64,000 bases of DNA from an uncultured Prevotella sp. (GCA_944321645.1 CALUMB010000005.1:16010-80009), one strand, 5' to 3'. Shown: positions 18,085 through 27,789, numbered from the stretch's first letter. A program made the numbers and translations. Notes: a model not told the origin generated them from the letters alone.

Positions 18085-19524
18085 TTAGAGGATAGTCTTT
18101 ACAGCTTCCAGCATTCCTTTCTCCTGTATCAGGTCAAGGTATTGCTTAACAAGAGCATTGAGTCCCTTTATGTTGTTGAGATCCTCTTGCCAAATCGACG
18201 TTTCACCAAGCACTCCGTCGGCAACTTTCTGCGTATCGCCGGTTGCCCAAAGCTTGTTGAGCAAGTCGATTATTTCTTGCGAATCGTTGGGAACGATGTC
18301 TACACCATCAGCGCGCTTGCCACCCTTGTAATAGGTAATGATGGCTGCCAAACCGAATACAAGGCCCTTGGGCAGTTCACCCTTGCGCTCAAGATATGTC
18401 TTAACGCCTGGCAGGTCGCGGGTGCAATATTTCGGGAACGAGTTGAGCATGATGCTCGTTACCTGATGGTCAACGTAAGGATTGTCGAAACGCTCAAGCA
18501 CATCTTTTGCGAACTTCTCAAGCTCTTCCATAGGCAGGTCGAGTGTCTGCATGAGTTCATCGAACTGTACCTTGTGGATGTACTTGCCAATGACCTCATG
18601 GTTGCAGGCATCACGCACGATGTTTACTCCGCTAAGGAACGCAACGGGCGACAAAACGGTGTGCGGGCCGTTGAGCAGCGTAACCTTGCGCTTATGGTAT
18701 GGCTCTTCCGACGGCACAAAGAGCACGTGCAAGCCGGCCTTGTCGGCAGGGAACTCGTTGGCAATCTCTTTCGGAGCTTCGATAACCCAAAGGTGGAAGT
18801 TCTCTGCCTGCACAACCATATTGTCACGGTAGCTGATTTTCTCCTGAATCTCTGCAATCTCCTTGCGTGGGAATCCGGGAACGATTCTGTCGACAAGCGT
18901 TGCGTAAACGCCGCAGCTATTGTCGAACCACTCCTTAAATTCCTTAGGCAACTTCCACAATTCGATATATTTGTTTATGCAATCTTTCAGCACGTGGCCA
19001 TTGAGGAAAATAAGTTCGCAGGGGAATATGATGAGACCTTTGGTCGGATCGCCGTTAAATGTCTTCCAGCGGCGATACAGCAGCTGCACGAGCTTACCCG
19101 GATAAGACGATGCAGGGGCATCTTCAAGCTTGCAGGCAGGGTCGAAGGCAATTCCGGCCTCGGTCGTGTTGGAAATCACAAAACGGATTTCAGGCTGGTC
19201 GGCCAAAGCCATGAAAGCCTGGTTCTGTGTATAAGGGTTCAATGCGCGGCTGACAACATCAATGCGCTCAAGTGTATTGACGGGCTGTCCGTTCTCGCGG
19301 CCTTGCAGGTTGACGTGGTAAAGGCAATCCTGCCCATTCAGCATATCAATCATGCCATGCTCCAAAGGCTGTACGATAACAACGGAACCGTTGAAGTCTG
19401 TCTTCTGGTCCATGTTCCAAATGATCCAATCAACAAAAGCGCGAAGGAAGTTTCCCTCACCGAACTGAATCACCTTTTCCGGCATTACGCTCTTTGGCGC
19501 AAAATGTTTGTTTAATGGTTTCAT
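18085..19524 (-). CDS. uxaB: Tagaturonate reductase (altronate oxidoreductase)
   Basis: 479 residues, near E. coli UxaB (about 483). It belongs to the long-chain mannitol-dehydrogenase family: N-terminal nucleotide-binding segment VIQFGEGNFLRAFVDW, central IVPGFPR and C-terminal helical domain with HKRKVTLLNGPHTVLSP, where the lysine and following polar residues are catalytic in the family. It reduces tagaturonate to altronate with NADH in galacturonate catabolism. A well-formed minus-strand promoter lies upstream. With kdgK and kdgA nearby it gives three of the steps; uronate isomerase (uxaC) and altronate dehydratase (uxaA) are not in this window. Confidence 0.93.
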   Translation of the reverse strand: MKPLNKHFAPKSVMPEKVIQFGEGNFLRAFVDWIIWNMDQKTDFNGSVVIVQPLEHGMIDMLNGQDCLYHVNLQGRENGQPVNTLERIDVVSRALNPYTQNQAFMALADQPEIRFVISNTTEAGIAFDPACKLEDAPASSYPGKLVQLLYRRWKTFNGDPTKGLIIFPCELIFLNGHVLKDCINKYIELWKLPKEFKEWFDNSCGVYATLVDRIVPGFPRKEIAEIQEKISYRDNMVVQAENFHLWVIEAPKEIANEFPADKAGLHVLFVPSEEPYHKRKVTLLNGPHTVLSPVAFLSGVNIVRDACNHEVIGKYIHKVQFDELMQTLDLPMEELEKFAKDVLERFDNPYVDHQVTSIMLNSFPKYCTRDLPGVKTYLERKGELPKGLVFGLAAIITYYKGGKRADGVDIVPNDSQEIIDLLNKLWATGDTQKVADGVLGETSIWQEDLNNIKGLNALVKQYLDLIQEKGMLEAVKTIL

Positions 19525-19561
19525 AATAATGAATTTATAATTATGTTTTCAGTGCGTATTG

Positions 19562-19593
19562 CAAAGATACGCTGTTTTTGCCAATAATGCAAA
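19562..19593 (-). promoter_or_regulatory. Promoter of uxaB
   Basis: On the minus strand TTTG (complement of 19590-19593) and TATCTTTG (complement of 19562-19569) are 20 bases apart, a good Bacteroidota promoter. Leader about 30 bases. Confidence 0.75.
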
Positions 19594-19907
19594 TAAATGC
19601 GGCAATATTTCTTACGTAAACCTTTACTTAATGGACTGTTTTTGCTGCCATTGCACCTTATTTTATGTTTATACCAGCAACGCATTATGTGCCGTGGCGT
19701 TTGTTGATTTGCACACAACTTGTAAAGCCGTGTTAAACGTTGGGGCGTTTTCGGGGTTAAAAAGCGTAAACCATGCGCCCATAAAGATGGAAATTATTAC
19801 TTTTGCAATCATTTTTTGGTAATTGGGGCTTTGCATTAAGTCACTCAACCCTATGCAAAAGTTGCAATCAAGCGACTAAACAAGAACAAATTTAGATTGT
19901 ATAAAGG
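19594..19907. other. Intergenic region between divergent uxaB and the export pair
   Basis: No convincing gene. On the plus strand TACTTTTG (19798-19805) fits the -7 consensus about 100 bases before the lipoprotein gene, without a clear -33 box. Nothing else was recognised. Confidence 0.4.
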
Positions 19908-20603
19908 ATGAAGCAAACAGCTTGTTTATTAATCTCCGTGGCCTTGCTTTCGTCGTGTGCCACGCGCTCACAGCTCACATACTTCCGCGATGCACAGGCC
20001 GGAAGCGAGGTAGCCGTGGCCGCGCCACGCCTCATCACACTCGAACCAGGAAACGATGTCAACATCTTCGTAAACAGCCGAGACGAAAAATTGGCGCAGC
20101 TGTTCAATGTTGGAGTCAGTGCCATTGAGACATCTGACGAAGGCAGACTTGTTATGATATGTCACGAGAAGCCTCGATACACGCTCGATGGCGGTGGATA
20201 TATTGATTTCCCTGTGTTAGGGCAGCTCAAATTGGATGGGCTTACCCGTGATTCGGTTGCCAAACTAATCAAACGCAAACTCGTTGAGGGGCGAATGCTC
20301 ACCGATGCCGTGGTTAATGTCAAGTTTTGTGACCTATATGTCAATGTGCTTGGCGAAGTGGCTCACCCTGGGAGAGTTGCAATAGAAGGTGACAGTTTTA
20401 CTTTAATCGATGCCTTGGGACTGTCGGGCGACTTGACTGCTAATGGAGACAGGCGCTGCATTGTAGTGCTGCGCAAAGAAGGCAATACCCGACGAACATA
20501 CTCTGTAAACCTAAATTCGGCCGAGGATGTTTACTCTTCGCCTGCATTTTTCCTGAAACAAGGAGACGTGGTATATGTCAAGCCGAGACGTGCGCACAAA
20601 TAA
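19908..20603 (+). CDS. Polysaccharide export lipoprotein, Wza/BexD-like
   Basis: 231 residues with a lipoprotein signal (LLISVALLSSC, Cys about residue 17). The Poly_export domain covers about residues 40-120 (LEPGNDVNIFVNS...IDFPVLGQLKLDGLT) and an SLBB-type beta-grasp domain follows (VNVLGEVAHPGRVAIEGD, then ALGLSGDLTANGDR). It would form the outer-membrane exit of a capsule or exopolysaccharide machine. It is followed 59 bases later by the Wzz/kinase partner. It is a little shorter than most homologues, but complete. Confidence 0.9.
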   Translation: MKQTACLLISVALLSSCATRSQLTYFRDAQAGSEVAVAAPRLITLEPGNDVNIFVNSRDEKLAQLFNVGVSAIETSDEGRLVMICHEKPRYTLDGGGYIDFPVLGQLKLDGLTRDSVAKLIKRKLVEGRMLTDAVVNVKFCDLYVNVLGEVAHPGRVAIEGDSFTLIDALGLSGDLTANGDRRCIVVLRKEGNTRRTYSVNLNSAEDVYSSPAFFLKQGDVVYVKPRRAHK

Positions 20604-20662
20604 ACAAAACGGCAAATGCCTAAAAAACATACCCACCCCACACATTTTATATAATATAGACA

Positions 20663-23047
20663 ATGAACGAAACGCAAAACCCAAATATGCTCTTGGCCGA
20701 CGAAGAGACCGGCATTGATTTCAAACGGTTGGCAAGACTTTCACAACAGAACTGGCGGTGGTACGCAGTTTCTGTCGCAATTGCCCTCCTGGCAGCCTTG
20801 CTTTACATAAACATGACGCAACCTACATATAAGCGCGAAGCCCAAATAATGGTGCTCGACGGAAGCCAAGAGTCGTCTGCCCTTGGCAAACTACTCGAAG
20901 ATATCACCGACATGGGGTTTGCATTCTCAGACAAAGCCAACGCAAGCAATGTGATTGCGGCCATACAATCGCCCGACGTAATGGTGGAAGTGGTCAGGAC
21001 GCTTGGCCTCAACGTCTCATATACTAAGCCTGGGACTTTCTACAATGCAACTCTTTATGGCAAGACTCTGCCTGTAACGGTTGAATTCATCGGGTTCGAT
21101 GAGGACGAAACAGCCTCTATGAGCATTAAGCTCACAGGTAATGGCACTGTCGAGATGTCTGATTTCGTGAAAGACGGGCGCTCTTTGGAATCGGAAAACT
21201 TGTCATGTCATTTGGGGAGGGCCGTAAAGACTCCTATCGGGACAATAAGGATAAAGGCCACTGACTATTACAACAAAGCCGAAACAGGGCTGCGAATCAA
21301 TGTCAGGAAAGACGACTTAAACGCCGCGACCGGCAAATTCCTACACAAATTGTCGGTCGAATTGGCCGACAAAAAGTCCACGATACTCAACCTCACCTAC
21401 ACTGATGTGTCGCCGAAGCGTGCCGAAGACATATTGGGCGCAGTCATTAACATCTATAGTGATGTGTGGGTGAAAAACAGAAGCCGCGTGTCTGACGCCA
21501 CATCTAAGTTTATCGACGAGCGACTTGCGAAGATAGAGCGCGAACTCGGCGACGTTGATTCTGACATAGCCAACTATAAAAGCAAAAACCTTGTGCCTGA
21601 CGTTGAGATGGCCTACACGTTGTCTATGGAGCGTGCCGACAAGAACTCTGCGCGGCTGCTCGACCTAAACACGCGCCTGTCTGTCGCTAAATACATCAGG
21701 AACTACATTGTGGACAAAGCCAATACAAACCAGCTTATTCCAGTAGACCTTGGCCTCGACAACGACAAAGTAGAAGAACAAATCGCCGAGTTCAACAAAC
21801 TGCAACTCGAACGCAATAAGCTCGCAGCCAACAGCGGCGCGACCAACCCGCTGGTGCGCGACATGGACAAGTCGCTCGCACAAGTCCGGCGCTCGGTCAT
21901 CTATTCTATGAACAACATGATAATGTCGCTCGGAACGCGCATAAGCCACCTGCAAAACGACGAACAGAAAGTGAACACCAACATTTCGGCCAATCCCACG
22001 CAGGCTAAGTTCCTCTTGTCAGTAGAGCGCCAGCAGAAAGTAAAGGAAGCACTGTACCTGTACCTACTGCAAAAGCGCGAAGAAAACGATCTCGCCCGCT
22101 CCTTCAATGCCAGAAACACACAAGTGATAAAGTCGCCTACCGGCAGCAACTCCCCTATTGCCCCACGCCGCAACATTGCAATGATTGTAGGGCTTATTGC
22201 CGGATTGGCACTGCCTTGCTGCATAATATGCCTGCTCGACATGGCCGACAATACTGTGCGCACCACGCACGATGTAGAATCTGGCACACAGTTGCCTTTG
22301 CTTGGCAGCATTCCGCACACCGGGAAAGAGCGCCACGGCGAAAGGTTGGTGAAGGCTCCATTGCGGTTGGCGACAAGAAAGGCTGGAGTTCCCAAACTTG
22401 TTGTTGGCATAGGAAACGACGATGAACCTGGCGAAGCGTTCCGTTTGCTGCGCACGAATTACCTGTTACCGTTGCGCGACCGGCCATCAGTCGGCCCCGC
22501 AATGTTGACTTCGCTCGAAGAAGGCAGCGGGAAAACGTCTGTAGCCATAAACCTCGGTGCCAGCCTCGCCCTTCTCGGAAAGCGGGTGCTGCTCATAGAT
22601 TGCGATTTGCGCAAAGCCGCCCTTTCGGCATTTGTGGGCAATCCGGCCAACGGATTGTGCGACTACCTTAACGGCACGGCTGCATCCATCGGCCAACTGG
22701 TGCGCCACTACACCCAATGCCCCGGACTTGACATTCTCCCGGTTGGCACATTGCCTGCAAACCCATCAGAATTGCTTTCGAGCGAATTGTTGGGCCAGAT
22801 GCTTGCAGAGGCGTGTTCGCTTTACGACCACATATTGTTAGACTGCCAACCATTGGGCAAAGTGGCCGACGCGGCACTTGTGGCACCTCTGGCAAAGGTT
22901 ACATTGGTCGTGGTGCGTGCAGGACTCACGCTGCGTTCGGCTTTGCCTGAAATTGAGAAGCTGTGCGGCAACAAACAGCAAGGCGGCATCGCAGTCGTGG
23001 TTAACGACACCCCACAAGACAATGCTCCTTTCTTTGAAAAACAGTGA
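20663..23047 (+). CDS. Wzz-type chain-length regulator fused to a CpsD-like tyrosine kinase (Wzc-like)
   Basis: 794 residues. First membrane segment near residues 33-50, then a long periplasmic region with coiled coil, a second membrane segment near 505-525 (IAMIVGLIAGLALPCCIICLL), and a cytoplasmic BY-kinase domain. Walker A is EEGSGKTSVA, Walker A' LLIDCDLRKAAL and Walker B ILLDC. It should control polymer length together with the Wza-like lipoprotein. Unusually, the C-terminus (VNDTPQDNAPFFEKQ) has no tyrosine cluster. No glycosyltransferase, flippase or polymerase gene is nearby, so the polymer genes must lie elsewhere. Confidence 0.9.
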   Translation: MNETQNPNMLLADEETGIDFKRLARLSQQNWRWYAVSVAIALLAALLYINMTQPTYKREAQIMVLDGSQESSALGKLLEDITDMGFAFSDKANASNVIAAIQSPDVMVEVVRTLGLNVSYTKPGTFYNATLYGKTLPVTVEFIGFDEDETASMSIKLTGNGTVEMSDFVKDGRSLESENLSCHLGRAVKTPIGTIRIKATDYYNKAETGLRINVRKDDLNAATGKFLHKLSVELADKKSTILNLTYTDVSPKRAEDILGAVINIYSDVWVKNRSRVSDATSKFIDERLAKIERELGDVDSDIANYKSKNLVPDVEMAYTLSMERADKNSARLLDLNTRLSVAKYIRNYIVDKANTNQLIPVDLGLDNDKVEEQIAEFNKLQLERNKLAANSGATNPLVRDMDKSLAQVRRSVIYSMNNMIMSLGTRISHLQNDEQKVNTNISANPTQAKFLLSVERQQKVKEALYLYLLQKREENDLARSFNARNTQVIKSPTGSNSPIAPRRNIAMIVGLIAGLALPCCIICLLDMADNTVRTTHDVESGTQLPLLGSIPHTGKERHGERLVKAPLRLATRKAGVPKLVVGIGNDDEPGEAFRLLRTNYLLPLRDRPSVGPAMLTSLEEGSGKTSVAINLGASLALLGKRVLLIDCDLRKAALSAFVGNPANGLCDYLNGTAASIGQLVRHYTQCPGLDILPVGTLPANPSELLSSELLGQMLAEACSLYDHILLDCQPLGKVADAALVAPLAKVTLVVVRAGLTLRSALPEIEKLCGNKQQGGIAVVVNDTPQDNAPFFEKQ

Positions 23048-23071
23048 TGGCAAATCAATCTGCCTATAAAC

Positions 23072-23120
23072 AAAGAGTCCTGCCAACAACCAGACTTCGG
23101 TTTCGGCAGGACTCTTTTTT
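23072..23120. terminator. Terminator after the Wza/Wzc-like pair
   Basis: Arms AAAGAGTCCTGCC (23072-23084) and its complement (23105-23117) enclose a 20-base loop with a further ACC/GGT pairing, followed by TTT. The other strand has TTTGTTT after the stem, so it may also serve the converging mutase gene. Confidence 0.85.
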
Positions 23121-23203
23121 GCTATGCAATTATAATTTTGGTAAAACCAGCGTTAGCTGTTTTGACACTCTCGCAACCTTGCAAATGTCTACATTGGCAT
23201 TCC

Positions 23204-24952
23204 TTAGAGATTTAGCGACTTCTTTATGGCCTCAATCTTTTCTACTGCGCCGTTTTCGCAGCGTCCGTAGCAGTTGTGGCACTTCATCGTGTTGTCCTTC
23301 ACTTCAATGTAGAACTTAATCTTTGGCTCCGTGCCTGACGGGCGCACGCTCACCTTTGTGCCATCTTCGCAGAACCATTGCAGCACATTGCTCGTTGTTG
23401 GCATATCAAGCTTCGTGGTTGTACCGTCGGCATTCTTCTGTTCGAGCGACTGGTAGTCTTTCCACACAACGATATTGCTGCCGCCAAGTTCCGTCGGCGG
23501 GTTGTTGCGGAAGTCGGTCATCATTTGCTTTATTTCGTCGGCACCGCTCTTGCCAGGCTTCACGACGTTCACGGTAGACTCCTTGGAATATCCATACTCG
23601 ATGTAAATATCCATAAGGATGTCATAGAGCGACTTGCCGTTGTCTTTTGCGTATGCGCAAATTTCAGCCAGCAGCGAGCAAGCCGAAACGGCATCCTTGT
23701 CGCGCACAAAATCTTCGGCAAGGAAGCCATAGCTTTCCTCGCCTCCGCCGATGTATTGCTGCTTGCCTTCAGAGAGTGCTATCTCGCGTGCAATCCACTT
23801 AAAGCCCGTATAGCAGTCGCGCATCTCGATGCCTTGCTTGTCGGCGATTTTCTTTATTACTTCTGTCGTAACGATGGTCTTTACTATGAAGTCGCCATTC
23901 TTAAGCAAACCTTTGGCCTTGCGGTTGGTTATGATGTAGTAGAGGAACAAGAGGCAAGTCTGGTTTCCGTTTATCAGAATCCATTCGCCCTTGTCGTTCT
24001 TGCAGGCCATGCCCACGCGGTCGGCATCGGGGTCGCTGGCCATCACAATGTCCGCGTCGATAACCTTTGCGTCGCGCAATGCAAGGGTAAGTGCCTCGCC
24101 ATTTTCAGGATTTGGCGAAACTACGGTTGGGAAGTCTCCGCTCTTCACCATCTGCTCTTCTACGCAGTGCACATTCTCGAAGCCCCACATCTTCAGCGAG
24201 CGCGGTATAAGCATCATACCGGTTCCGTGCAGCGGAGTGTAGACAATCTTTAGGTCTTTCTGCCTCTTTATCACTTCGGGGTCGATGCATATTTCCTTTA
24301 TGCGGTCGAGGTAAACGCTGTCAATCTCTTCGCCTATAATGTTGATAAGCTCTTTGCTGCCTTCAAATTTCACGTCGGCAATCTTAACCTTGTTCACCTC
24401 GTCGATTATGCCCGTGTCGTGCGGTGCCAGCACTTGTGCGCCATCTTCCCAATAAGCCTTATATCCATTGTACTCACGCGGATTGTGGCTTGCCGTCACG
24501 TTAACGCCGGCCTGACATTTCAGGTAGCGGATGGCGAACGAGCACTCCGGCGTGGGGCGCATATCGTCGAAAAGATAAACCTTTATGCCATTGGCCGAGA
24601 ACACGTTTGCCACGGTTTCGGCAAACAGGCGGCTATTGTTGCGGCAATCGTGGCACACGACAACGGAAATCTCGTCGCGGTCGGCAAAATTCTTGCGCAG
24701 GTAGTTGGCAAAGCCTTGTGTAGCCAAGCCAACGGTGTAGATGTTCATCCTGTTTGTGCCTGCACCCATGATTCCGCGAAGCCCACCTGTGCCGAACTCC
24801 AAGTCTTTGTAGAAACTTTCGATGAGGTCGGTCTTGTCGGCTTTCGCCAACATTTCCTTAACAGCCTTCTGGGTTTCTTCGTCGAATGATGGTGACAGCC
24901 ACTGCTGGGCTTTTGCCTCACACTGGGCAACGAGTTGTTCGTTATTTTCCAT
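23204..24952 (-). CDS. Phosphoglucomutase/phosphomannomutase (alpha-D-phosphohexomutase family)
   Basis: 582 residues from the Met at 24952 (MENNEQLVAQCEAKAQQWL); an in-frame Met 8 codons upstream gives a less typical N-terminus. The phosphoserine loop is VTASHNPREYNGYK, the magnesium loop ASDPDADRVG, the sugar loop GGEESYGF and the phosphate loop VRPSGTEPKIKFY. It interconverts hexose 1- and 6-phosphates for glycolysis and sugar-nucleotide synthesis. Near the end is a Cys-rich patch, CHNCYGRC (codons 23258-23281). A minus-strand promoter lies about 40 bases upstream. Glucose or mannose preference cannot be decided here. Confidence 0.93.
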   Translation of the reverse strand: MENNEQLVAQCEAKAQQWLSPSFDEETQKAVKEMLAKADKTDLIESFYKDLEFGTGGLRGIMGAGTNRMNIYTVGLATQGFANYLRKNFADRDEISVVVCHDCRNNSRLFAETVANVFSANGIKVYLFDDMRPTPECSFAIRYLKCQAGVNVTASHNPREYNGYKAYWEDGAQVLAPHDTGIIDEVNKVKIADVKFEGSKELINIIGEEIDSVYLDRIKEICIDPEVIKRQKDLKIVYTPLHGTGMMLIPRSLKMWGFENVHCVEEQMVKSGDFPTVVSPNPENGEALTLALRDAKVIDADIVMASDPDADRVGMACKNDKGEWILINGNQTCLLFLYYIITNRKAKGLLKNGDFIVKTIVTTEVIKKIADKQGIEMRDCYTGFKWIAREIALSEGKQQYIGGGEESYGFLAEDFVRDKDAVSACSLLAEICAYAKDNGKSLYDILMDIYIEYGYSKESTVNVVKPGKSGADEIKQMMTDFRNNPPTELGGSNIVVWKDYQSLEQKNADGTTTKLDMPTTSNVLQWFCEDGTKVSVRPSGTEPKIKFYIEVKDNTMKCHNCYGRCENGAVEKIEAIKKSLNL

Positions 24953-24990
24953 AATTATTTGGTTTTTAGAATACACATTTTTTCCTCCTA

Positions 24991-25022
24991 CAAAGATATA
25001 TAAAAATTGTCAAAGCACACAA
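24991..25022 (-). promoter_or_regulatory. Promoter of the phosphohexomutase gene
   Basis: On the minus strand TATCTTTG (complement of 24991-24998) is preceded by TTG (complement of 25020-25022) at 21 bases. Confidence 0.55.
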
Positions 25023-25404
25023 TCAGGCGGAGTTTTTTTGTTTTTTTAGCAGGTTTTTCAATCAGGGCGGATTCTTGATGCAAGTGTAAGGTTGCTACTT
25101 GCCTCAAAAATCAATTCCACTAATCAAGCCGACAAGCCTTCCAAAGGCCATTTCCCCTTCGTAGCAGCCGTCCTACTCAAATATTTCCAAATATATCTTT
25201 TGGCATTTACAAGATTATGATAAAATCGCTTGCGTATCTCGAGTATTTTGTCGAACTTTGTATAATTAGTTGTACATACAGCGACTTAAAGATGGTGAGG
25301 TTGCCGCATTGGGGTACTAACGGCCAACGGTATGCGGGCTTCTTACACGCATTCAACGAATGAAACTAATTCCGCCAACGCAGTTTAAAGCAAAACAAAA
25401 CAAT
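25023..25404 (+). other. Intergenic region with a possible structured leader
   Basis: No gene was recognised in this 380-base stretch. Near the end, CCGCAT (25304-25309) can pair with ATGCGG (25332-25337), with an inner TGG/CCA, followed by GCTTCTT. It would fold in the leader RNA of the following Ig-like gene, about 70 bases before its start codon. A GAACTTTG at 25252-25259 is a weak -7 candidate. Whether it is a regulatory RNA is inference. Confidence 0.35.
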
Positions 25405-26714
25405 ATGATTATGAAGCATTTATTGAGAATCGTTCCTTTGTTGATGGCAATAATCCTGCCAGCAACCTATGCCACTGCTCAAATCAAGGATGGCGAAGCC
25501 ACAGTAACGCAAGGTAGCACAACCACGGTGTCCATCGGTTCGGCATACGCAAACACCCTAAAGCGTGCCAGCAGTGTGTCTGCCACTTGGACGACCAGCA
25601 ACTCGGCCATCTCCATCCAGTCGCGCACCAACACCACTTGCACAATCAAGGGCAACACAGTAGGCACGGCAAAACTCTATTTCCAGTGCTCGTATTACAT
25701 AGACGGCTTTCGCCGCACTATGAATTTCTACTACGACTTACGGTCAAGTCAAACACAATTCCCGTAACGCGCATAGAAATGTCACCCTCTACGGCAACAA
25801 TGAGGATTGGCGAAACGCTCCAGCTTAGTGCCACGGCATACCCCAAAAATGCAACAAACCGCAAGCTAAAGTGGACGACCGAAAATTATAGCGTGGCTTC
25901 GGTAAGCAACAATGGCTTAGTCACGGCACGTGGCACTGGAAAAGTGTGGGTTTGGGCAAAAGCCACCGACGGCAGCGGTGCCGGAAGCTATTGCGTGATA
26001 ACTGTTAGCGAGCCTATAAAGGTTGAGTCGATTGCATTGTCTGAAACGGAACATACGATAAATGTGGGTGACGAACTCACCTTGACAGCATCGGTAAAGC
26101 CTGATGATGCAGCAAACAAGGAAGTTGCATGGCTGTCTGACGACACAGGCGTGGCAACCGTTGATGGAGGTGTCGTCACGGCTATTGCGCCTGGCACCTG
26201 CAACATCCAGTGCTCGTCTACTGACGGGGGTAACATTTCCGCAACCTGCCGCATTACGGTAAATGTGCCGGAACGGAAATGGCTATCGGTAGTGTTGCCC
26301 AATGGGTCGTTTGCAATCGACGTAACGGATATGCCCGAAATAGACTTGAAGGTCGCCCCGGACAACGGGTATGCCGTCCACTCCATGACCATTGACGGGA
26401 AAGCACTGCCTTTTGAGCCGTCCGACAGCATTTTAACTTTGCCTGGATTGGAACACAGCAGTATTGTCAATGTTGTGTTCGTTTCCACGAGCCCAAGTGG
26501 CATTGTAGGTGCTTCCGAAGCCATCTATTCACCATATATCACACTTTCAGACAAAACCATACGTGTCGATGGGCTGCCGCAAGGAACATTAATTTACGTC
26601 TACGACAAAGGCGGGGCGTTGGTGAAAGTAACAAATGCAGATACGTTCACGCTTGACAAGAAGGGAGTCTACATCATGCAGATTGCCGGAAAGTCTTTCA
26701 AGTTCGCCTTATGA
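25405..26714 (+). pseudogene. Secreted bacterial Ig-like (BIG_2) protein, interrupted by a -1 frameshift near 25738
   Basis: The first part (25405-25767) starts MIMKHLLRIVPLLMAIILPA, a signal peptide, then an Ig-like domain ending TMNFYYD. The frame then runs to TAA at 25765-25767. The continuation TVKSNTIPVTRIEMSPSTATM lies in the next frame and stays open to 26714. One base lost near 25738-25739 explains both. The second part holds two BIG_2 domains (IPVTRIEMSPSTATM... and KVESIALSETEHTIN...) and a C-terminal tail, VYIMQIAGKSFKFAL, like other Bacteroidota secretion/anchoring tails. Intact, it would be a cell-surface or secreted protein of about 436 residues. It could be a true pseudogene, a programmed shift or a sequencing error. 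Confidence 0.8.
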
Positions 26715-27014
26715 CAAGAGGCGAAATGGCTTAATCCAAGTTTGGCATAGAAATGGCGGCAATGCACATACCCATGCCTTTACACGCAAAAAACAGTTTG
26801 CAGCGTTATAGTTGGATAAAGCCACAAGCGGTAGCCTTCGCCATCAATCCATCCGTTTAGATAGCATTACCAAAATCAATCTGTTGGCGCAACTGACTAA
26901 CCATGGGGTAAATCAGTTGCGCCAACGGATTTGGATGCGAAACGGCAATGTGGGTTTGCAAATAAAGGCATTGAGTGCCTACAAACGAAACGCACTTACG
27001 TCCGCCGACAAACG
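26715..27014. other. Intergenic region with an inverted repeat
   Basis: No gene recognised. A 14-bp perfect inverted repeat (26883-26896 and 26913-26926, GTTGGCGCAACTGA and complement) with a 16-base loop lies between the converging Ig-like and AlaX-like genes. The minus strand continues ATTGATTTTGG, so it probably ends the AlaX-like transcript. Confidence 0.5.
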
Positions 27015-27485
27015 CTATTGCACCACCTTAAACCTTATCCTGAACGTATGGGTCATCTCGTCCCAGTTTGTGCCGAGCATTTCAAATCGGCCAATTTGCG
27101 ACGTGCTCCTGACGTGACGTCCGATGCACGGACACACATCGTAATCGCCAATCCGCACAAGGCGGATTGTCTCGGAGGCATCATCGGGCAGCCTGTCGGT
27201 GCTTACGCCAGCGGGAATCTCACTGCGCTTCACAAATTCAAATGTCACGGGCAGGTCTTCGGCAATGAGTTCGTTCATCGTTTGCTCAATAGCCTTCTCT
27301 TCCTTTCTGCTCGGCTTGTGGTCCAACACATAGCTTATCTTGCTTTTCTTCCGCTCTATGTGGGCATTATTTGAACGTTCGCACCCAAACATCCGCACCA
27401 TTGTCTGGTTTATCAGATGTTCGGCTGTGTGTGCCGGTGGAAATTCCTCTTTGTTATGGTCGTTCAATACATATTCCGTTTCCAT
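27015..27485 (-). CDS. AlaX-like editing-domain protein (tRNA-synthetase second additional domain)
   Basis: 156 residues from the Met at 27485 (METEYVLNDHNKEEFPP). The zinc-site motifs of the alanyl/threonyl-tRNA synthetase editing domain are both present: HTAEH (residues 19-23) and CIGRH in the C-terminal part, followed by the typical STSQIG. Free-standing proteins of this type hydrolyse mischarged tRNA, such as Ser-tRNA-Ala. The longer open frame upstream crosses the promoter and has no domain support, so the shorter start is chosen. It is monocistronic. Confidence 0.82.
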   Translation of the reverse strand: METEYVLNDHNKEEFPPAHTAEHLINQTMVRMFGCERSNNAHIERKKSKISYVLDHKPSRKEEKAIEQTMNELIAEDLPVTFEFVKRSEIPAGVSTDRLPDDASETIRLVRIGDYDVCPCIGRHVRSTSQIGRFEMLGTNWDEMTHTFRIRFKVVQ

Positions 27486-27563
27486 CTTGTTACGCTTTAA
27501 TCTTACGTTGTGTAGAAAATGTTTCCAATCCGGAAAATTGTTTCCGGGGCGGCAATGGAGTTG

Positions 27564-27594
27564 CAAAGTTACATAAAATAAATAAATATTCAAA
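27564..27594 (-). promoter_or_regulatory. Promoter of the AlaX-like gene
   Basis: On the minus strand TTTG (complement of 27591-27594), 19 bases, then TAACTTTG (complement of 27564-27571): a near-perfect Bacteroidota promoter. The leader is about 70 bases and supports the start at 27485. Confidence 0.8.
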
Positions 27595-27789
27595 ATTACA
27601 ACAATCAAAATAAAAGCGCATACACACCTGGCATGCCTTGCGATGCCTGTTCCTGCGAAATGGCTGCGCATACGCTATTATCGCAATCGTGCCACAATCT
27701 CATATTTCGTTGCACTAAAACCAACTTCGCTAAGCCAGAACGATGTTGTGGTGTTTCTGCGAACAATTGCAGATGGACGGCCATCAGCT

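Noticed and set aside
19559-19822. An 87-codon Cys-rich frame between uxaB and the export pair
   Set aside because: It overlaps the uxaB promoter, has no family resemblance, and its composition is that of AT-rich intergenic DNA.
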